Position numbers and translations under genes: made by a program. Positions 7,643 to 14,878 of a stretch of 21,554 nucleotides of DNA are shown here, piece after piece; the stretch's first letter is position 1, and every line of letters starts with the position of its first letter. The notes beneath the pieces were generated by a model. The model had not been told where the DNA came from. It searched no databases and saw only the letters and a list, made by a program, of their open reading frames with translations. Source of the DNA: an uncultured Prevotella sp. (lineage in GTDB: Bacteria > Bacteroidota > Bacteroidia > Bacteroidales > Bacteroidaceae); the NCBI GenBank assembly GCA_905234355.1, contig CAJOHP010000011.1, forward strand, positions 1-21,554, written 5' to 3'.

Positions 7643-7730
7643 CTGTAGGGACGGGCTTCATGCCTGTCCGAAACACATGCGGGGTGTCATACCGTAGGGA
7701 CTCGGACAGGCATAAAGCCCGTCCCTACAG
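7643..7730. repeat. Inverted pair of REP-like hairpins downstream of the CCA transferase gene
   Basis: The 29 nt at 7643-7671 are the reverse complement of 7702-7730 with one mismatch, separated by 30 nt. The right-hand unit, extended to 7693-7730, is identical to 1-38. Each unit also has its own tagggac/gtccta-type stem. The pair begins 68 nt beyond the CCA transferase stop codon, so a transcript through it would form a strong stem that might stabilise or end that mRNA; there is no clear U-tract. Confidence 0.75.
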
Positions 7731-7798
7731 TGCACCGACACCATGCATAAGCTGAGTACAACAAACTGAGCAGCCTACTTCCGAAACTTAGGGGTTCA

Positions 7799-9331
7799 CT
7801 ACCTGTCTGCATGGCTCTGTGCGACGGGACTGAGCCCCATCTGTCGTGCCTTCTCCATGAGCAGCAGCATGAGCGGCTCACGCTCGTTGTCCACGCGGTT
7901 GTCGAGCACGGCGTCTTTCAGTGTCTGCTTCAGCGTGCCCACCTCACGGCTGGGCTTCAGGCCGAAGAGCTGCATGATCTCGTTGCCGTCGATGCAGGGT
8001 TGCAGCAGCCGCTTGTAGTCTTTCTCCTGCAGGTCTGTCAGCTTCTCGCGCACCAGGCGGAAGTTCTCGCGGAAGATTTTCTTTTTCACCTCGTTCTTCG
8101 AGGTGATGTCGGCCTCGCAGAGCGTCATCAGGTCGTCGATGTCGTCGCCGGCATCGTTGAGCAGGCGGCGCACGGCCGAGTCGGTCACCTCGTCGTCGGC
8201 GATGGCCTGCGGCCGCATGTGCAGTTCCACCAGCTTGGCCACATACTTCATCTCGCTGCCCATGGGGAGCTTGAGCCGGCGGAATATCTGCGGCACCATC
8301 TTCGCCCCGATGTAGTTGTGGTTGTGGAAGGTCCATCCCGTGCCGGGCTCCCAGCGCTTGGTCTTCGTCTTCCCTATGTCGTGCAGCAGTGCGGCCCAGC
8401 GCAGGTATAGCGTATTGTCGATGGTGGCGGGTGCATCGTCGGACTGCGCTGCACGCTCTCCGGCTGTTTCTACAGGCTGCTCGCTGCACGCTGCACGCTG
8501 GGCCGCCGCCACATTCTCGAGCACCTCCAGGGTGTGGTAGAAGTTGTTTTTGTGGCCTCGCCCGTCGCGCTGCTCCACGATGTCGAGGGCTGAGAGCTCG
8601 GGCAGGATGATGCCGAGCAGTCCGCTGCGCTGCAGGTCGACGAAGCCCTTGCTGGGGTGGGCCGACATGATGATCTTGTTGAGCTCCACCTCGATGCGCT
8701 CGCCACTGACTATCTTGATGCGTTCGGCCATGCGCTCCAGTCCCTCGAAGGTCTCGTCCTCTATCTGGAAGTTGAGCTGTGTGGCAAAGCGTATGCACCG
8801 CATCATGCGCAACGGGTCGTCGCTGAAGGTGATGTCGGGGTCGAGCGGCGTGGCCACGATGCCGTCCTCGAGGTCGGCCAGGCCGTTGAAGGGGTCGACG
8901 AGCTCGCCGAAGCGCTCCTTGTTCAGGCAGATGGCCATGGCGTTGATGGTGAAGTCGCGACGGTTCTGGTCGTCTTCCAGCGTGCCGTCCTCCACGATGG
9001 GCTTGCGCGAGTCGTGGCTGTAGCTCTCGCGACGGGCACCCACAAACTCCACCTCCTCGCGGCCCATCTTCACCTGAGCCGTGCCGAAGTTGCGGAACAC
9101 GCTCAGGTGGGCTCGGCGCCCCAGACGCCGTTTCAGCTCCTTGGCCACCTCGATGCCGCTGCCCACGACCACCACGTCGATGTCGGAGGACGGGCGCTCC
9201 AGGAAGATGTCGCGCACGTAGCCACCCACCACGTAGCATTCCACGCCTAAGTGGTCGGCTGAGTCGCCTATCAGATGGAAGATGTCCTGGTCGAGCAGTT
9301 CGGCAAGCTCTTCGTCAGAGTATAGCTTCAT
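7799..9331 (-). CDS. cca: CCA tRNA nucleotidyltransferase / poly(A) polymerase family, with HD domain
   Basis: The protein adds or repairs the 3' CCA of tRNAs. Starting at 9331 it has 510 residues. The class II nucleotidyltransferase head shows GGYVRD (36-41) and DID (50-52) for metal binding, RRDFTINAMA (124-133) and RMMRCIRFATQLNF (175-188). An HD phosphohydrolase-type domain follows with LLHDIGK (315-321), then a C-terminal helical region. A frame extension to an ATG at 9391 exists, but the promoter -7 element at 9370-9378 lies downstream of that ATG, so 9331 ('MKLYSDEELAELL') is the start. Residues about 275-306 (Ala/Gln/Ser/Asp-rich) look like an insertion between 'NFYHTLEVLENV' and 'LYLRWAALLHDIGK', which are nearly adjacent in relatives I remember. 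It is transcribed alone, away from the plus-strand genes. Confidence 0.94.
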   Translation of the reverse strand: MKLYSDEELAELLDQDIFHLIGDSADHLGVECYVVGGYVRDIFLERPSSDIDVVVVGSGIEVAKELKRRLGRRAHLSVFRNFGTAQVKMGREEVEFVGARRESYSHDSRKPIVEDGTLEDDQNRRDFTINAMAICLNKERFGELVDPFNGLADLEDGIVATPLDPDITFSDDPLRMMRCIRFATQLNFQIEDETFEGLERMAERIKIVSGERIEVELNKIIMSAHPSKGFVDLQRSGLLGIILPELSALDIVEQRDGRGHKNNFYHTLEVLENVAAAQRAACSEQPVETAGERAAQSDDAPATIDNTLYLRWAALLHDIGKTKTKRWEPGTGWTFHNHNYIGAKMVPQIFRRLKLPMGSEMKYVAKLVELHMRPQAIADDEVTDSAVRRLLNDAGDDIDDLMTLCEADITSKNEVKKKIFRENFRLVREKLTDLQEKDYKRLLQPCIDGNEIMQLFGLKPSREVGTLKQTLKDAVLDNRVDNEREPLMLLLMEKARQMGLSPVAQSHADR

Positions 9332-9369
9332 ACTATCTATATATAAATAATGTGGTGAGAATTTTGCCT

Positions 9370-9378
9370 GCAAAGTTA
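9370..9378 (-). promoter_or_regulatory. CCA transferase promoter, -7 element
   Basis: TAACTTTGC on the minus strand fits TAnnTTTG. A start near 9364 leaves a leader of about 30 nt before the ATG at 9331. This element decides the start codon, because the alternative ATG at 9391 would be upstream of transcription. A clear -33 TTTG at the usual spacing is not visible. Confidence 0.65.
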
Positions 9379-9421
9379 CAAATTCTTTCACAATCTGCCA
9401 TGCTTATTCACTTTTATTTCT

Positions 9422-9430
9422 TACCTTTGC
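9422..9430 (+). promoter_or_regulatory. Promoter of the small lipoprotein gene, -7 element
   Basis: TACCTTTGC fits TAnnTTTG and lies 30 nt before the ATG at 9460, giving a leader of about 25 nt. It is divergent from the CCA transferase promoter; the two -7 elements are only 43 bp apart, so the promoters are nearly back to back. No convincing -33 TTTG is present. Confidence 0.6.
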
Positions 9431-9459
9431 GCAAAAAAACAGCATATCACCCCATCGTT

Positions 9460-9846
9460 ATGAAGCACATCATTCCGTCCGTTCTTCTGGGCATCCTCCT
9501 GTTGTCGGCCACGGGCTGCGCCGACAAGTCGCGCCGCAGCGAGATAGCGCAGCGCAAGGCAGCCCTGCAGCACAAGCAAGACTCGGCCCTGGCGGCTGCA
9601 CAGCAGGAGCTGGCTCTGGTCGACAGTGCCCTACAGGCCTCCCGCAGCCGTCACGACCAGCTGCTGCAGCAGTTGCACGCCGGTGGCATGAGCAGCCAGG
9701 CCATGCAGCAGCTCGGCCGTCAGATCACCGCCGAACGCCTGCACCGCGACTCCCTGCAGGTGCGTTTCGACGTGCTTTGCGCACAAATAAAATACATACA
9801 CCGCAAGCAGGCAGAGCGGCAGGCAGAGCCCACAAAGAACGAATAA
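9460..9846 (+). CDS. Small predicted lipoprotein with coiled coil
   Basis: I do not recognise a named family. The 128-residue product starts with a positively charged and hydrophobic segment ending in 'LLLSATGC', a plausible lipobox with Cys20. The rest (about 25-125) is rich in Ala, Gln, Leu, Arg and Lys, has no Pro or Gly breaks except 'HAGGMSSQ' in the middle, and looks like two long helices forming a coiled coil. A lipid-anchored periplasmic or outer-membrane helical hairpin is the best description. The frame is open upstream to 9352, but the promoter at 9422-9430 and the signal peptide fix the start at 9460. It ends 12 nt before the -33 element of the next gene, so it is probably its own transcription unit with read-through possible. 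Confidence 0.75.
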   Translation: MKHIIPSVLLGILLLSATGCADKSRRSEIAQRKAALQHKQDSALAAAQQELALVDSALQASRSRHDQLLQQLHAGGMSSQAMQQLGRQITAERLHRDSLQVRFDVLCAQIKYIHRKQAERQAEPTKNE

Positions 9847-9858
9847 ACAGGGAGAAAG

Positions 9859-9890
9859 TTTGGCAGTTTCAGCAGAATTGCGTAATTTTG
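9859..9890 (+). promoter_or_regulatory. Consensus Bacteroidetes promoter of the DUF1599 gene
   Basis: TTTG at 9859-9862 and TAATTTTG at 9883-9890 are separated by 20 nt, the same spacing as at 20218-20249 in this window. The ATG of the next gene follows only 8 nt after the -7 element, so the predicted mRNA has almost no leader. It supports 9899 as the start codon and rules out the upstream in-frame codon at 9860. Confidence 0.75.
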
Positions 9891-9898
9891 CACCCGAT

Positions 9899-10447
9899 AT
9901 GGATAAGTTTGAGAAGACCAACGCCCAGTTTGAAGCTGCCCTCGGCGAGTGCGCCGCACTCTTCGAGCAGAAGCTGCACGACTACCGCGCGTCGTGGCGC
10001 ATCCTGCGCCCGCAGTCGCTCACCGACCAGCTCTTCATCAAGGCCAAGCGCATACGGCAGCTCGAGCTCACAGGCGAGTCGCTCGTGGGCGAAGGCATCA
10101 GGCCCGAGTTTGTAGGACTGGTCAACTACGGCATCGTGGGGCTCATCCAGCTGCAGCACGGCTTTGCCGACACCGTCGACATGGACAATGCCACCGCCCT
10201 GGCAGAATACAAGCGATTTGCACAGCAGGCACTCGAGCTGATGAAGCGCAAAAACCACGACTACGACGAGGCATGGCGAGGCATGCGCGTGAGCAGCTAC
10301 ACCGATCTCATTCTCACCAAGATAGAGCGCGTCAAGGAGATAGAGAACCTGAGCGGGCAGACCCTCGTGAGCGAGGGAGTCGACGCCAACTACATGGACA
10401 TCATCAACTACGCCGTGTTTGCACTGATAAAACTGGATAAGGAGTGA
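9899..10447 (+). CDS. DUF1599 protein with two tandem copies of the domain
   Basis: The 182-residue protein is made of two related halves, about 10-88 and 104-182. Each carries K..HDY..aWR...S.TD....K..R....E..g...v.Eg......NY....LI.L (HDY at 27-29 and 120-122; Trp33 and Trp126; NY at 76-77 and 170-171). This duplicated pattern is what I know as DUF1599 (PF07659), a small helical domain also found in phage and nucleotide-modification contexts. Its biochemical role in Bacteroidales is not established as far as I know. It has its own promoter, and its TGA overlaps the GTG of the next gene by 4 nt, so the two are likely translationally coupled. Linkage to a DoxX-like gene and tpiA is, from memory, conserved among Bacteroidales. 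Confidence 0.85.
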   Translation: MDKFEKTNAQFEAALGECAALFEQKLHDYRASWRILRPQSLTDQLFIKAKRIRQLELTGESLVGEGIRPEFVGLVNYGIVGLIQLQHGFADTVDMDNATALAEYKRFAQQALELMKRKNHDYDEAWRGMRVSSYTDLILTKIERVKEIENLSGQTLVSEGVDANYMDIINYAVFALIKLDKE

Positions 10448-11820
10448 AGCTCTGGGTCAACATCTGTCGCGTGGTGCTCGCCGTCACATTCATCCTCTCG
10501 GGATTTGTGAAGGCTGTCGACCCGTTGGGCACCAAGTACAAGATAGCCGACTATGCAGCCGCCATGCACATGGAGGGCTTGATGCCCGATGTGGTGGCGC
10601 TGGTCCTGTCGGTGGCACTGTCGGCCACAGAGTTCTGCCTGGGCATCTTCCTCCTGTTTGCCATACAGCGCAGACTCACCTCGCGTGCCATTCTGGCCCT
10701 GCTGCTGATGCTCACACCGCTCACCCTCTGGCTCGCCATAGCCAATCCCGTGAGCGACTGCGGCTGCTTCGGCGACGCCGTTGTGCTCACCAACTGGCAG
10801 ACATTCTGGAAAAACGTGGCACTGCTGGTCATGGCTGCCGTCGTGGCCTGGAGACCGAAGTTCATGTTCCGCTTTGTGAGCCAGTCCAATCAGTGGATCG
10901 TCATCAACTACTCGGCACTCTTCATACTCGCCATCGAGGCCCTGAGCCTCTACGACCTGCCCATGTTCGACTTCAGACCCTATCACATAGGGGCTAATAT
11001 ACGCGAAGGCATGCAGGTGCCCGAGGGGGCAGAGCAGCCACAGTTCCAGACCACGTTCATCATGGAGAAGGACGGCGAGCGGCGCGAGTTCGGCGTAGAC
11101 GACTACCCCGACTCCACATGGACGTTTGTCGATTCACGCACTGTGCAGACCAGCCAGGGCTACGTGCCCCCCATCCACGACTTCTCGCTCACCGTCGTCG
11201 GCGGCGAGCAGGACGGCGAGGACATCACCGAGGAGGTGCTTGCCGACACGAGCTACACCATGCTGCTCGTCATGCCCCATGTCGAGACGGCCGACGACTC
11301 TCGGCTAGACCTCATCAACGAGCTCTATGAGTACTGTACTGAGCAGGGCTACGCCTTTTATGGCGTGACCGCCAGCGGACCGAAGGCCGTCAGCCAGTGG
11401 TGCGAAGCCACGGGCGCCGAATATCCGTTCTGCTCGGCCGACGAGATCACGCTGAAGACCATCATACGCAGCAATCCCGGGCTCGTGGTGCTCAAGGACG
11501 CAGTGGTCATAGCCAAGCGAAGCCGCAACGACCTGCCACACATCGACGAGGCACAGGCTGCACTGCCACTGGAGCGTCTCGCTCTCGGGCAGCTGCCCGC
11601 CACCGATGCCGTGGCAGAGAAGATACTGAAGCTGCTCCTCTGGTTTGTGCTGCCCCTGGCCCTGCTCACCTTTGCCGACCGCACATGGATGTGGACCAAG
11701 TGGCTGCGACACTCAAAGAAGAAGAGCAGAGCCACACTACCAGAGGCCCCAGATGCCCCATTAGCCCCAGAGGCCCCAGAGGCCCCATCAGCCCCAGAAA
11801 ACACTCACCCCAAAAAATAA
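10444..11820 (+). CDS. BT_3928-like membrane protein: DoxX/MauE domain plus thioredoxin-like domain
   Basis: The 458-residue protein has four predicted membrane helices in residues about 5-135, the DoxX/MauE type, with a CxC pair at Cys106/Cys108 in 'SDCGCFGD'. Another helix lies at about 154-171, and a periplasmic thioredoxin- or peroxiredoxin-like segment at about 250-360 carries no CxxC (Cys298, Cys320 and Cys330 are scattered). A final membrane helix at 394-412 is followed by a basic segment and a Pro/Ala/Glu-rich tail (432-452) of repeated EAP/SAP units. MauE/DoxX relatives take part in electron transfer and disulphide chemistry, so a role in periplasmic thiol redox is inferred. The GTG start overlaps the previous stop (GTGA); no later ATG keeps the first membrane helix. 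tpiA follows after 20 nt. Confidence 0.85.
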   Translation: MKLWVNICRVVLAVTFILSGFVKAVDPLGTKYKIADYAAAMHMEGLMPDVVALVLSVALSATEFCLGIFLLFAIQRRLTSRAILALLLMLTPLTLWLAIANPVSDCGCFGDAVVLTNWQTFWKNVALLVMAAVVAWRPKFMFRFVSQSNQWIVINYSALFILAIEALSLYDLPMFDFRPYHIGANIREGMQVPEGAEQPQFQTTFIMEKDGERREFGVDDYPDSTWTFVDSRTVQTSQGYVPPIHDFSLTVVGGEQDGEDITEEVLADTSYTMLLVMPHVETADDSRLDLINELYEYCTEQGYAFYGVTASGPKAVSQWCEATGAEYPFCSADEITLKTIIRSNPGLVVLKDAVVIAKRSRNDLPHIDEAQAALPLERLALGQLPATDAVAEKILKLLLWFVLPLALLTFADRTWMWTKWLRHSKKKSRATLPEAPDAPLAPEAPEAPSAPENTHPKK

Positions 11821-11840
11821 AAAAACAAAAAAGCAACATT

Positions 11841-12602
11841 ATGAGAAAGAAAATCGTAGCCGGCAACTGGAAGATGAACATGAATCTCCAGGACGGCATC
11901 GCTCTTGCCAAAGAGCTCAACGAGGCCCTCAAGGCCGACAAGCCCCAGTGCGGCGTCGTCATCTGCACACCGTTCATCCACCTGGCCAGCATCGCACAGT
12001 TCCTCGACCAGGACATCATCGGACTCGGTGCCGAAAACTGCGCCGACAAGGAGAAGGGCGCCTTCACCGGTGAGGTGAGCGCCGAGATGGTCAAGTCCAC
12101 CGGTGCACAGTATGTCATCCTCGGCCACTCCGAGCGTCGTGAGTACTACAAGGAGACCCCCGAGATACTGCGCGAGAAGGTGCTCCTGGCACAGAAGAAC
12201 GGGCTGAAGGTCATCTTCTGCATAGGCGAGAGCCTGGCTGAGCGCGAGGCCGGCAAGCAGAACGAGGTGGTCAAGGCTGAGCTCGAGGGCTCGGTGTTCA
12301 ACCTCAGCGAAGAGGACTTCCGCAAAATCGTCATCGCCTACGAGCCCATCTGGGCCATCGGCACTGGCAAGACCGCTACTGCCGAACAGGCTGAGGAGAT
12401 ACACGCCTACATACGCTCCATCATCGCCGAGAAGTACGGACAGGCCGTGGCCGACGACACCACCATACTCTACGGTGGATCGTGCAAGGCCAGCAACGCA
12501 CCCGAGCTCTTCGCAAAGCCCGACATCGACGGCGGACTCATCGGAGGCGCTTCGCTGAAGTGTGCCGACTTCAAGGGCATCATCGACGCCTGGAAGAAGT
12601 AA
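11841..12602 (+). CDS. tpiA: Triosephosphate isomerase
   Basis: The enzyme interconverts dihydroxyacetone phosphate and glyceraldehyde 3-phosphate in glycolysis and gluconeogenesis. The 253-residue product has the full active site: Asn9 and Lys11 in 'AGNWKMN', His96 in 'ILGHSERR', and Glu168 in 'AYEPIWAIGTG', with the mobile loop 171-180. The phosphate-binding 'YGGSCKASNA' (211-220) and 'DGGLIGGASL' (230-239) are also present. The length is typical. The frame is open far upstream, but the family N-terminus 'MRKKIVAGNWKM' and the preceding stop at 11820 fix the start at 11841. It lies 20 nt after the DoxX-like gene with no separate promoter visible. The gap to the next gene contains the 194-bp inverted-repeat element. 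Confidence 0.98.
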   Translation: MRKKIVAGNWKMNMNLQDGIALAKELNEALKADKPQCGVVICTPFIHLASIAQFLDQDIIGLGAENCADKEKGAFTGEVSAEMVKSTGAQYVILGHSERREYYKETPEILREKVLLAQKNGLKVIFCIGESLAEREAGKQNEVVKAELEGSVFNLSEEDFRKIVIAYEPIWAIGTGKTATAEQAEEIHAYIRSIIAEKYGQAVADDTTILYGGSCKASNAPELFAKPDIDGGLIGGASLKCADFKGIIDAWKK

Positions 12603-12639
12603 GCCTCGTTTTATCACGAATTTGAGAATTTGAGAATGA

Positions 12640-12833
12640 AGGTGGGTTCTATTAATTCGCTTTGGCAGATTTCTGAGCTATTTTGGTTCCCATTTTGTAA
12701 GTGGAAGAAGGAGTGTAGCGGGCTACACGATTGATGAGACTTACAAAATGGAGGCAAAAGAGCCAGAAAGATGGCAAAAGGTTAATACTCCATCTATGTC
12801 AACACAAACCATGGGAATTAATAGAACCCACCT
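12640..12833 (+). mobile_element. MITE-like nested palindromic element, copy B (194 bp)
   Basis: Perfect 19-nt terminal inverted repeats lie at 12640-12658 and 12815-12833 (aggtgggttctattaattc). Inside are a perfect 13-bp inverted repeat (12690-12702 with 12739-12751, ccattttgtaagt) and a central 7-bp stem with 2-nt loop (12713-12719 with 12722-12728, gtgtagc). Imperfect pairing joins the remaining arms, so most of the element folds as one long hairpin. The right 65 nt recur inverted in copy A at 112-194. There is no coding capacity and no obvious target duplication. It sits between tpiA (stop 12602) and the SPOR gene. Confidence 0.82.
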
Positions 12834-12922
12834 AAAGGTGCAATGTGACGACGACTATCGGCATGCAGCGTAGTTCTCCGATTCTCTGATTCGTGCTAAA
12901 AAATCTATACCAAGAACTCCTG

Positions 12923-13525
12923 ATGCTTATGGCAACCAACCGACAATTGCTCCGACAGGCATGCCTGGCCCTGTCACTCAGCCTCTTCTGTCCTGTACCA
13001 TCGACGGCCCAGGCCACCTTCACCCAGCAGCTGCAGCAGCAGCGCAAAGGTGAGGGCAAGGTGACCATCGCCCAGGACGAGCAGATCACCACACTCGTCG
13101 ATGGCCCGCAGACACCCCCCAAGGACGAGCGGCAAACCGAGAAGAAAGACAGCGACAAAGAGAGCAAGCCCAGTCAGACACAGCAGCAGGAGCAGGCCCG
13201 ACAGGCCGAGACACCGGCCGACACCGTCGCTGCCATGCCACGCATGCACACAGGACGGCCACGCAAGGCCACGGGCTACCGCATACAGGTCTTCGCCGGA
13301 AGCAACACACGGCGCGACCGCCAGCGCGCCGAGCACATCAAGACACAGCTGAAGAATCTCTTCCCCGAAGAAGCCGTCTACGTGCATTTCTACTCACCAC
13401 GATGGATATGCCGCATAGGCAACTACCGCACATACGACGAGGCGCTGCAGATGAAGAAGGAAATCAAACAGATGGGATTTGAGTCGGCCACCATCGTGAA
13501 AGGACAGATCACCGTCTACGACTGA
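12923..13525 (+). CDS. Secreted SPOR-domain protein
   Basis: The 200-residue protein has an N-terminal signal peptide ('LALSLSLFCPVPSTAQA', cleavage near residue 30). A linker of about 60 residues, highly charged and Gln/Lys/Asp-rich, follows at about 55-105. A C-terminal SPOR domain lies at about 118-195, starting 'GYRIQVFAGSNTRRDRQRAE' and containing 'YSPRWICRIGNYRTYDEA'. SPOR domains bind peptidoglycan denuded of stem peptides, usually at division sites, so a periplasmic envelope or division role is inferred. The frame opens with a GTG at 12893, but ATG 12923 (or 12929) gives a normal signal peptide. In relatives I remember, such a gene sits between tpiA and folE. Here the inverted-repeat element intervenes, and I see no TAnnTTTG promoter after it. 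Confidence 0.88.
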   Translation: MLMATNRQLLRQACLALSLSLFCPVPSTAQATFTQQLQQQRKGEGKVTIAQDEQITTLVDGPQTPPKDERQTEKKDSDKESKPSQTQQQEQARQAETPADTVAAMPRMHTGRPRKATGYRIQVFAGSNTRRDRQRAEHIKTQLKNLFPEEAVYVHFYSPRWICRIGNYRTYDEALQMKKEIKQMGFESATIVKGQITVYD

Positions 13526-13601
13526 GCCGTCGCCCGCGCCCTGCGGCACGACAATGACAAGAAGAAAACAATCACACTATCCATAACCCCCACTACTACT
13601 C

Positions 13602-14192
13602 GTGTATCCTGAAAATGAACTTTTCCGCGACGGCCTCGATGAGCTTGCCGTGCACTACAAACAAATCATCACCCTCTTGGGCGAGGACCCCGGGCGCGAG
13701 GGACTGCTGAAGACGCCCATGCGTGTGGCCAAGGCCATGCAGGTGCTCACCCGAGGCTACGAGATGGACGCCCACAAGGTGCTCACCGACGCACTCTTCA
13801 AGGAGGACTACTCCCACATGGTCATCGTCAAGGACATAGACTTCTTCTCGCTCTGCGAGCACCACATGCTGCCCTTCTACGGAAAGGTGCACGTGGCCTA
13901 CATACCCAACGGCTACATCACTGGACTGAGCAAGATAGCACGTGTCGTCGACATCTTCAGCCACCGCCTGCAGGTGCAGGAGCGCATGACGCTGCAGATA
14001 CGACAGTGCATCGAAGACACACTGCACCCTATGGGCGTCATGGTCGTGGTCGAGGCAAAGCACATGTGCATGCAGATGAGAGGCGTGGAGAAGCAAAACT
14101 CCATCACCACCACCAGCGAGTTCAGCGGAGCATTCAGCCAGGCCAAGACACGGCAGGAGTTTATGAACCTCATCTCGCACGAGACACTGTAG
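13602..14192 (+). CDS. folE: GTP cyclohydrolase I
   Basis: The enzyme opens the imidazole ring of GTP to make 7,8-dihydroneopterin triphosphate, the first step to tetrahydrofolate and other pterins. The 196-residue protein has the zinc ligands Cys85 and His88 in 'SLCEHHMLPFYGKVHVAYIP' and Cys156 in 'KHMCMQMRG'. It also has 'EGLLKTPMRVAKAM' near the N-terminus and 'GLSKIARVVDIFSHRLQVQER' (108-128). It is thus the zinc-dependent type IA enzyme with all key residues. The start is a GTG: an in-frame stop lies at 13584-13586, and the next Met (40) would remove conserved sequence. It follows the SPOR gene by 76 nt without a visible promoter. Confidence 0.97.
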   Translation: MYPENELFRDGLDELAVHYKQIITLLGEDPGREGLLKTPMRVAKAMQVLTRGYEMDAHKVLTDALFKEDYSHMVIVKDIDFFSLCEHHMLPFYGKVHVAYIPNGYITGLSKIARVVDIFSHRLQVQERMTLQIRQCIEDTLHPMGVMVVVEAKHMCMQMRGVEKQNSITTTSEFSGAFSQAKTRQEFMNLISHETL

Positions 14193-14280
14193 AGCTGCCC
14201 CCAAAAAGGCACTACTGCCAAAGCTACATACACACGCACAGCAGAACGGAAACCTATTAACTCACAAAAACCCTAAGACC

Positions 14281-14841
14281 ATGTTTCAGCCAGACCGCGG
14301 AGACTACCGCAAAAAAATGTCGCCCTTACGCCAGTTCACCAACACCTGCCTCGGGCAGATTGTCATCATGGCAGCCATCGTCGGCGTGCTCTTGCTCATT
14401 GCACACCTCACCCGTCCCGACGCCATGACCATGACCGAGGAGATGAACGACAACGTCAGGCAGTGGATTGAGTCCAGAGACAGTCTCGACACCGACTGGA
14501 TGGACGATGCCGTGACCAACATCAGCTACACCTTCACCCATGCCGGGCCCAATCCCGACAAAGAGCTGCTGAAGAACTTCAATCAGCACAACAAGCTCAC
14601 ACCGCACGTGCACACCTTCTTCTCGACCATGCACATCTACAACACCTTCCGCTCCGAGGGCGAACGATGCGGCATCGGTATCTTCGGCATGGTCATACCC
14701 ACCGTCAACTTCAATCAGTACCTGCTGCACGAAGAGCCTATGCGCGGCAACTACAACGAGCCGCTCGTCGAACCTACCGACGACAACGAATACTTTGGCG
14801 AGAACCCGGGCTTCGAGCCTTTCCGCTACAACGGTGAGTAA
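14281..14841 (+). CDS. Unrecognised one-pass membrane protein
   Basis: I do not recognise this 186-residue protein. It has a basic N-terminal segment (YRKKMSPLRQF), one hydrophobic helix at about 24-43, and a soluble C-terminal part of about 140 residues that should face the periplasm if the positive-inside rule holds. The soluble part is rich in Asp, Glu and Asn and has no obvious repeat or active-site signature; Cys23 and Cys130 are its only cysteines. The context resembles a real gene: same strand and codon choice as its neighbours, 88 nt after folE, 37 nt before the IMPase-family gene. The C-terminal quarter (155-186) is acidic and probably disordered. Confidence 0.75.
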   Translation: MFQPDRGDYRKKMSPLRQFTNTCLGQIVIMAAIVGVLLLIAHLTRPDAMTMTEEMNDNVRQWIESRDSLDTDWMDDAVTNISYTFTHAGPNPDKELLKNFNQHNKLTPHVHTFFSTMHIYNTFRSEGERCGIGIFGMVIPTVNFNQYLLHEEPMRGNYNEPLVEPTDDNEYFGENPGFEPFRYNGE

Positions 14842-14878
14842 CTCATGCACACGCCCAGGACACCATGACAGACAGGCC

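Larger units (their letters stand above)
7061..7798. other. Repeat-rich non-coding region between CCA transferase and efflux operon
   Basis: About 740 bp carry no credible gene. Reading the minus strand from the CCA transferase stop toward the adaptor gene it holds an inverted pair of REP-like hairpins (7643-7730), a long palindrome with a phased G/C-tract array (7390-7606), a terminator-like hairpin (7289-7321), an AT-rich stretch (7195-7235) and the efflux promoter (7161-7169). The only sizeable minus-strand open frame (7133-7399, 88 codons) starts outside any promoter context, overlaps the -7 element and resembles no family I know. Confidence 0.7.

Noticed and set aside
9352..9459. An N-terminal extension of the small lipoprotein to 9352.
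   Set aside because: The promoter -7 element at 9422-9430 lies inside the extension, and the lipoprotein signal peptide starts only at 9460.
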